Positions 12,601 to 14,253 of a stretch of DNA of 14,253 bases are shown here, in pieces. A program made the translations under genes and the position numbers. This DNA is from Planctomycetota bacterium (lineage in GTDB: Bacteria; Planctomycetota; PUPC01; JACPCR01): the NCBI GenBank assembly GCA_030740295.1, contig JASLXP010000960.1, positions 1-14,253 on the forward strand, written 5' to 3'. The notes beneath the pieces were generated by a model that worked only from the letters and a program-made list of their open reading frames with translations, was not told the origin of the DNA and made no database searches. Every line of letters starts with the position of its first letter. Positions within the stretch are counted from its first letter, which is position 1.

Positions 12601-14253
12601 TAGATGATGGTGTGCTGAATCCGCGTCAACAGGCCCATGTGCATGTCCACGCGAAACACGAACAGGGCAGATCTTTCGCCGCTCTCAGACGTGTGCCAGC
12701 CTTCCGCACGGACCGTGCGCAGCATTGGCCGGTCATATTCAAGCTGCCAATCCGCTTCAGAGAACTTTGCTGTGAATGTTTCATCGGTGAAGCCGGAGTC
12801 AGTCTTTCTATTATCCGCACACCTGGAAACGGTGACAGATGAGACGACGTCATTGGCAGCGTACGATTCACGAATGTTTTTGATCACCATACCTGCATCC
12901 AACTTCCACCCAGGCGAATTCGCGCTCTTCACTCCAGAACCGAATTCCACCGCGTATGTGCCACCTTCCATACTTTGAAAATGCGCCAACACCCACTGGA
13001 GGCTCCCATCCGGCCAGAGTGCCAGTGGGGTCAGATGGGATATGGCCCCATCAATCCTCATGTTTTCCACCGTTCGCTTGAGACCGCGCGGGAGCGGAAT
13101 CCCAAACCGAATCGGGAAGCCTTTCGCCTTTGGTGGCTGGCCACTCCACTGAATCGGGATGCGATGCCGGGTCTTGGAAATGGCTGCCCGAAAGCGGTCC
13201 TCTCGCTCCTTCCGACGTTTCAGCAATCGTTCATCAAAACCAAAGATCAGTTCCACTGATGCGGGCGGTGCCAGAATCTGATCTGCCGATGTGAACCGCG
13301 CCCGATACTTGCCGGAAGGCAGACCGGTTACCTTCAGGAGAATAGTTTTCCGCGGATTGCCAACTCCTCCTGCCAGTGCAACGGAATCCATTTGAAAAGG
13401 TGCGCTGGCTGCCACCTTTCCAGACTCTTCAGCGATCAGATCAATCTTCCCCTTCAATGTCCTCGCAGTATGGGCACGGGCCGAGACCTGGACAGGCAGT
13501 GGTACGCGCGCCTGGCGATGTGTCGCGGGCATCGATACGGAAAGGAGCATGGCGTCTTTCGCAGGAACGAATCTGAAGGGCTCTTCCCGATGCTTGCCCC
13601 CTTCATCACGCTTCACTCGTTGATACATCTTCGCAAGCGCGTCTGACGCTTGTTTCGATGGCGCGTTCTTTCCGGTGAGTGAGTCGATGTCTTCTCTGTC
13701 GCCAAACAGCCAGAAGGACAGATCGAGCCGGACGGAATCGCCAGGCTGAACCTTCTTCGGCTTGCCGAACGGTTCGACAGTCGAGATGGTGCCGTTTGTC
13801 CAGACTCCGGTGTAAATCTGCTGCACCTGTTCGGGGTCAAACTTTATGAGCACTGCCTCGCCGTGGGACAGGTCGATGGCCCCAAACCAGTTTGAGTCAA
13901 CCTTCCCCGGAGTTTTCCTGAGCGGCTGGGTACGGAGTTGATCGTTTAAGTGGAAGAACGATTTGTGCGTTTTGAAATTCGGCCAGCCGAGCGCAAACTC
14001 CGCATGAAGACGGGGCTGAATCGCCAGTGAGCTCTTGCTGAGGTTTGTGATTTCTTCCCAAATGTCCATCCCCGTGCCGGAGGAATGAATGGTCATCCGC
14101 CGCCGGATAGAGATGCTGCCGCCTGAAGCTTCAACAATTATCGAGATGCTCTTTTCAGTTCGCTCGATCCGAAATTCGAAAGTCGCATCCATAAAGCTGC
14201 CGGGATAAGACGGAACACCCGCGCCACTGAGACCATCCTTGATGCCTCCGGGC
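9603..14253 (-). CDS. PcRGLX/YetA-like (PL26-related) multidomain protein with two LamG domains, 5' end outside window
   Basis: The frame runs from TGA at 9603 to the right edge. The first ATG (14192) has no Shine-Dalgarno and 20 open codons precede it, so the true start is upstream. Numbered from that Met, residues 1-165 form a beta-rich mutarotase-like region. About 205-320 is another beta region. About 343-420 is a RIFT-barrel-like domain with the signature IRFGIPLPRG (361-370) and LALWPDGSLQWVL (390-402). About 430-690 is a beta-sandwich. About 710-1060 is an alpha/alpha toroid with WINFGDW (765-771) and GWTNNDAHPARALYYNW (787-803). Two LamG jelly rolls follow (about 1093-1298 and 1318-1518), each with a GT...WFKP strand and a DE.RI..R.LS ending. 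The core order matches PcRGLX exo-rhamnogalacturonan lyase/YetA proteins, so glycan cleavage is likely, with LamG for binding. An extracellular or periplasmic location is expected, but the signal peptide would lie outside the window. Confidence 0.88.
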   Translation of the reverse strand, partial: PGGIKDGLSGAGVPSYPGSFMDATFEFRIERTEKSISIIVEASGGSISIRRRMTIHSSGTGMDIWEEITNLSKSSLAIQPRLHAEFALGWPNFKTHKSFFHLNDQLRTQPLRKTPGKVDSNWFGAIDLSHGEAVLIKFDPEQVQQIYTGVWTNGTISTVEPFGKPKKVQPGDSVRLDLSFWLFGDREDIDSLTGKNAPSKQASDALAKMYQRVKRDEGGKHREEPFRFVPAKDAMLLSVSMPATHRQARVPLPVQVSARAHTARTLKGKIDLIAEESGKVAASAPFQMDSVALAGGVGNPRKTILLKVTGLPSGKYRARFTSADQILAPPASVELIFGFDERLLKRRKEREDRFRAAISKTRHRIPIQWSGQPPKAKGFPIRFGIPLPRGLKRTVENMRIDGAISHLTPLALWPDGSLQWVLAHFQSMEGGTYAVEFGSGVKSANSPGWKLDAGMVIKNIRESYAANDVVSSVTVSRCADNRKTDSGFTDETFTAKFSEADWQLEYDRPMLRTVRAEGWHTSESGERSALFVFRVDMHMGLLTRIQHTIIYSGEPDEDFIKDISLSFALRSKEISKVTAGTTGFVFDDPEDELFMLQDELDHWEIRTRDRRGREALQKEGRGSFGGYVSLWGDEPKLAVFIKQAAENNPKSISFDPRSGLLRVGLYPSETKRLLDVRRYNKKISRGYPDYETGSETSTAQGFAKTHDIWLRGGHWQDTAETYRDLAETIDHPPVPWLGDRWYAGTEAAGHFHPYDPERFPRLEAAARLLCDAGIIQTERAKLHNWINFGDWLGMPTHGSYFGRGRYGWTNNDAHPARALYYNWLRTGHREYYDALAAMSWHAMDIDLVHYADGGDRPWSHGRSNLGRTRRHSRSHWSLYSTGPWTDGVAQYYMLSGEPRLLETLVFSADHGTHLANLARLLAPVAASPKYKDRLDRYTREVEAKLESYTRQNGTFRWAWEVLPGALDYFEWTGSPEVGQQLLEIAPKSGSFSRGFHEALTARLTGKKEHQEAVQKAIQKWKARGSYPAETMRSTDLGVRLDALYDLVNRDHSTWQEANYSLPSSQIPFVLATLADMEEWSGRSATRSAGSKEVAAERQHKDVTAERQHHKERLLLFDHFSNDVAVEWCGGYLEGGEFVRGKVFRGLRLNKALLHYRTHQSYTARPELPGGQHFDVRRGTLRLWFKPDEALGRGQPQTFFYSSASAGEADTFHLWSDGKGRLRFTVTDHRGKAWKTSARVKSGAGRWACIEAAWQTGTGRDGFLSLRVDGKEIDKARSSIQVSRMGTELWIGSSAGKQKLHGVIDELRIWDRPLSPNELAPEAKDAVIGFSDEEAREQGLLFYHRFDSRVSCDPDGYAGGKYPVVVKGGGGESRPGMAGRFGHAAQVSGPARGSLQFATEGHFNPAAGTVATWFKPSQTLLDHWGHLFAEYYRFCDIRVTGRRFNFESPAGRIISRFQNIKADEWYHVAVTWDLKAQKYALYVNGKLDTEMSKPPKVTNNQNVFHIGGDEHARQSRRATYDEFRIYSRALSASEIESLFETVVAAPAFDY
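10929..11009. repeat. In-frame 27-bp tandem duplication with an inverted 9-mer, inside an interdomain linker
   Basis: GTGCTGACGCTCCGCGG occurs twice, at 10929-10945 and 10956-10972, with a 27-bp period. In the large minus-strand protein this gives AERQHKDV then AERQHHKE (residues 1075-1090), in the linker between the toroid and the first LamG domain. The core CGCTCCGCG (10936-10944 and 10963-10971) has a perfect inverted copy, CGCGGAGCG, at 11001-11009, so a hairpin can form. The linker is low-complexity and charged, so an insertion there would be tolerated. Confidence 0.75.

Overview
The window reads as a bacterial chromosome segment from the PVC superphylum (Planctomycetes, Lentisphaerae, Verrucomicrobia) or a related environmental phylum. 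This is inferred from gene content, not from a marker gene. The clues are a Ser/Thr kinase with an N-terminal zinc ribbon, a secreted TPR protein with a small beta-rich N-terminal module, two Gfo/Idh/MocA oxidoreductases, and a very large PcRGLX/YetA-like protein with two LamG domains. I see no rRNA, tRNA, CRISPR array, transposase or phage gene.

Left part (1-4875). The 3' end of an unrecognised gene enters from the left edge. A 235-bp intergenic stretch follows, carrying two different 7-bp tandem arrays, and leads to an orphan Asn/Gln/Asp-rich protein without Cys or Trp (391-1389, +). Facing it on the minus strand are a secreted TPR protein (3733-4875), a GAF/HD-GYP cyclic-di-GMP phosphodiesterase (2415-3611) and a Gfo/Idh/MocA oxidoreductase (1449-2414). 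The last two are joined by a TGAATG stop-start junction. A foldable element lies between the TPR and HD-GYP genes.

Middle part (4876-7526). A cytoplasmic zinc-ribbon Ser/Thr kinase (5132-6211, +) follows a 39-codon small ORF with a near-consensus Shine-Dalgarno sequence. The small ORF's stop abuts the kinase start (TAGATG), suggesting a leader peptide and translational coupling. Convergent to the kinase is an unusual nucleotidyltransferase-HD fusion (6218-7339, -). The divergent region 7340-7526 holds a near-palindrome, an 18-bp direct repeat flush with the next start codon, and a TTGACA box.

Right part (7527-14253). A plus-strand pair, a Gfo/Idh/MocA protein with GH109-like features and an SDR resembling uronate dehydrogenases, converges on a more than 1,500-residue PcRGLX/YetA-like (PL26-related) multidomain protein. 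That protein's reading frame is still open at the right edge. I infer a small glycan- or uronate-processing locus: the large protein would act on an extracellular polysaccharide and the two NAD(P)-dependent enzymes would handle released sugars. The substrate cannot be read from sequence. Regulation-type genes (kinase, HD-GYP, NTase-HD) make up much of the rest.
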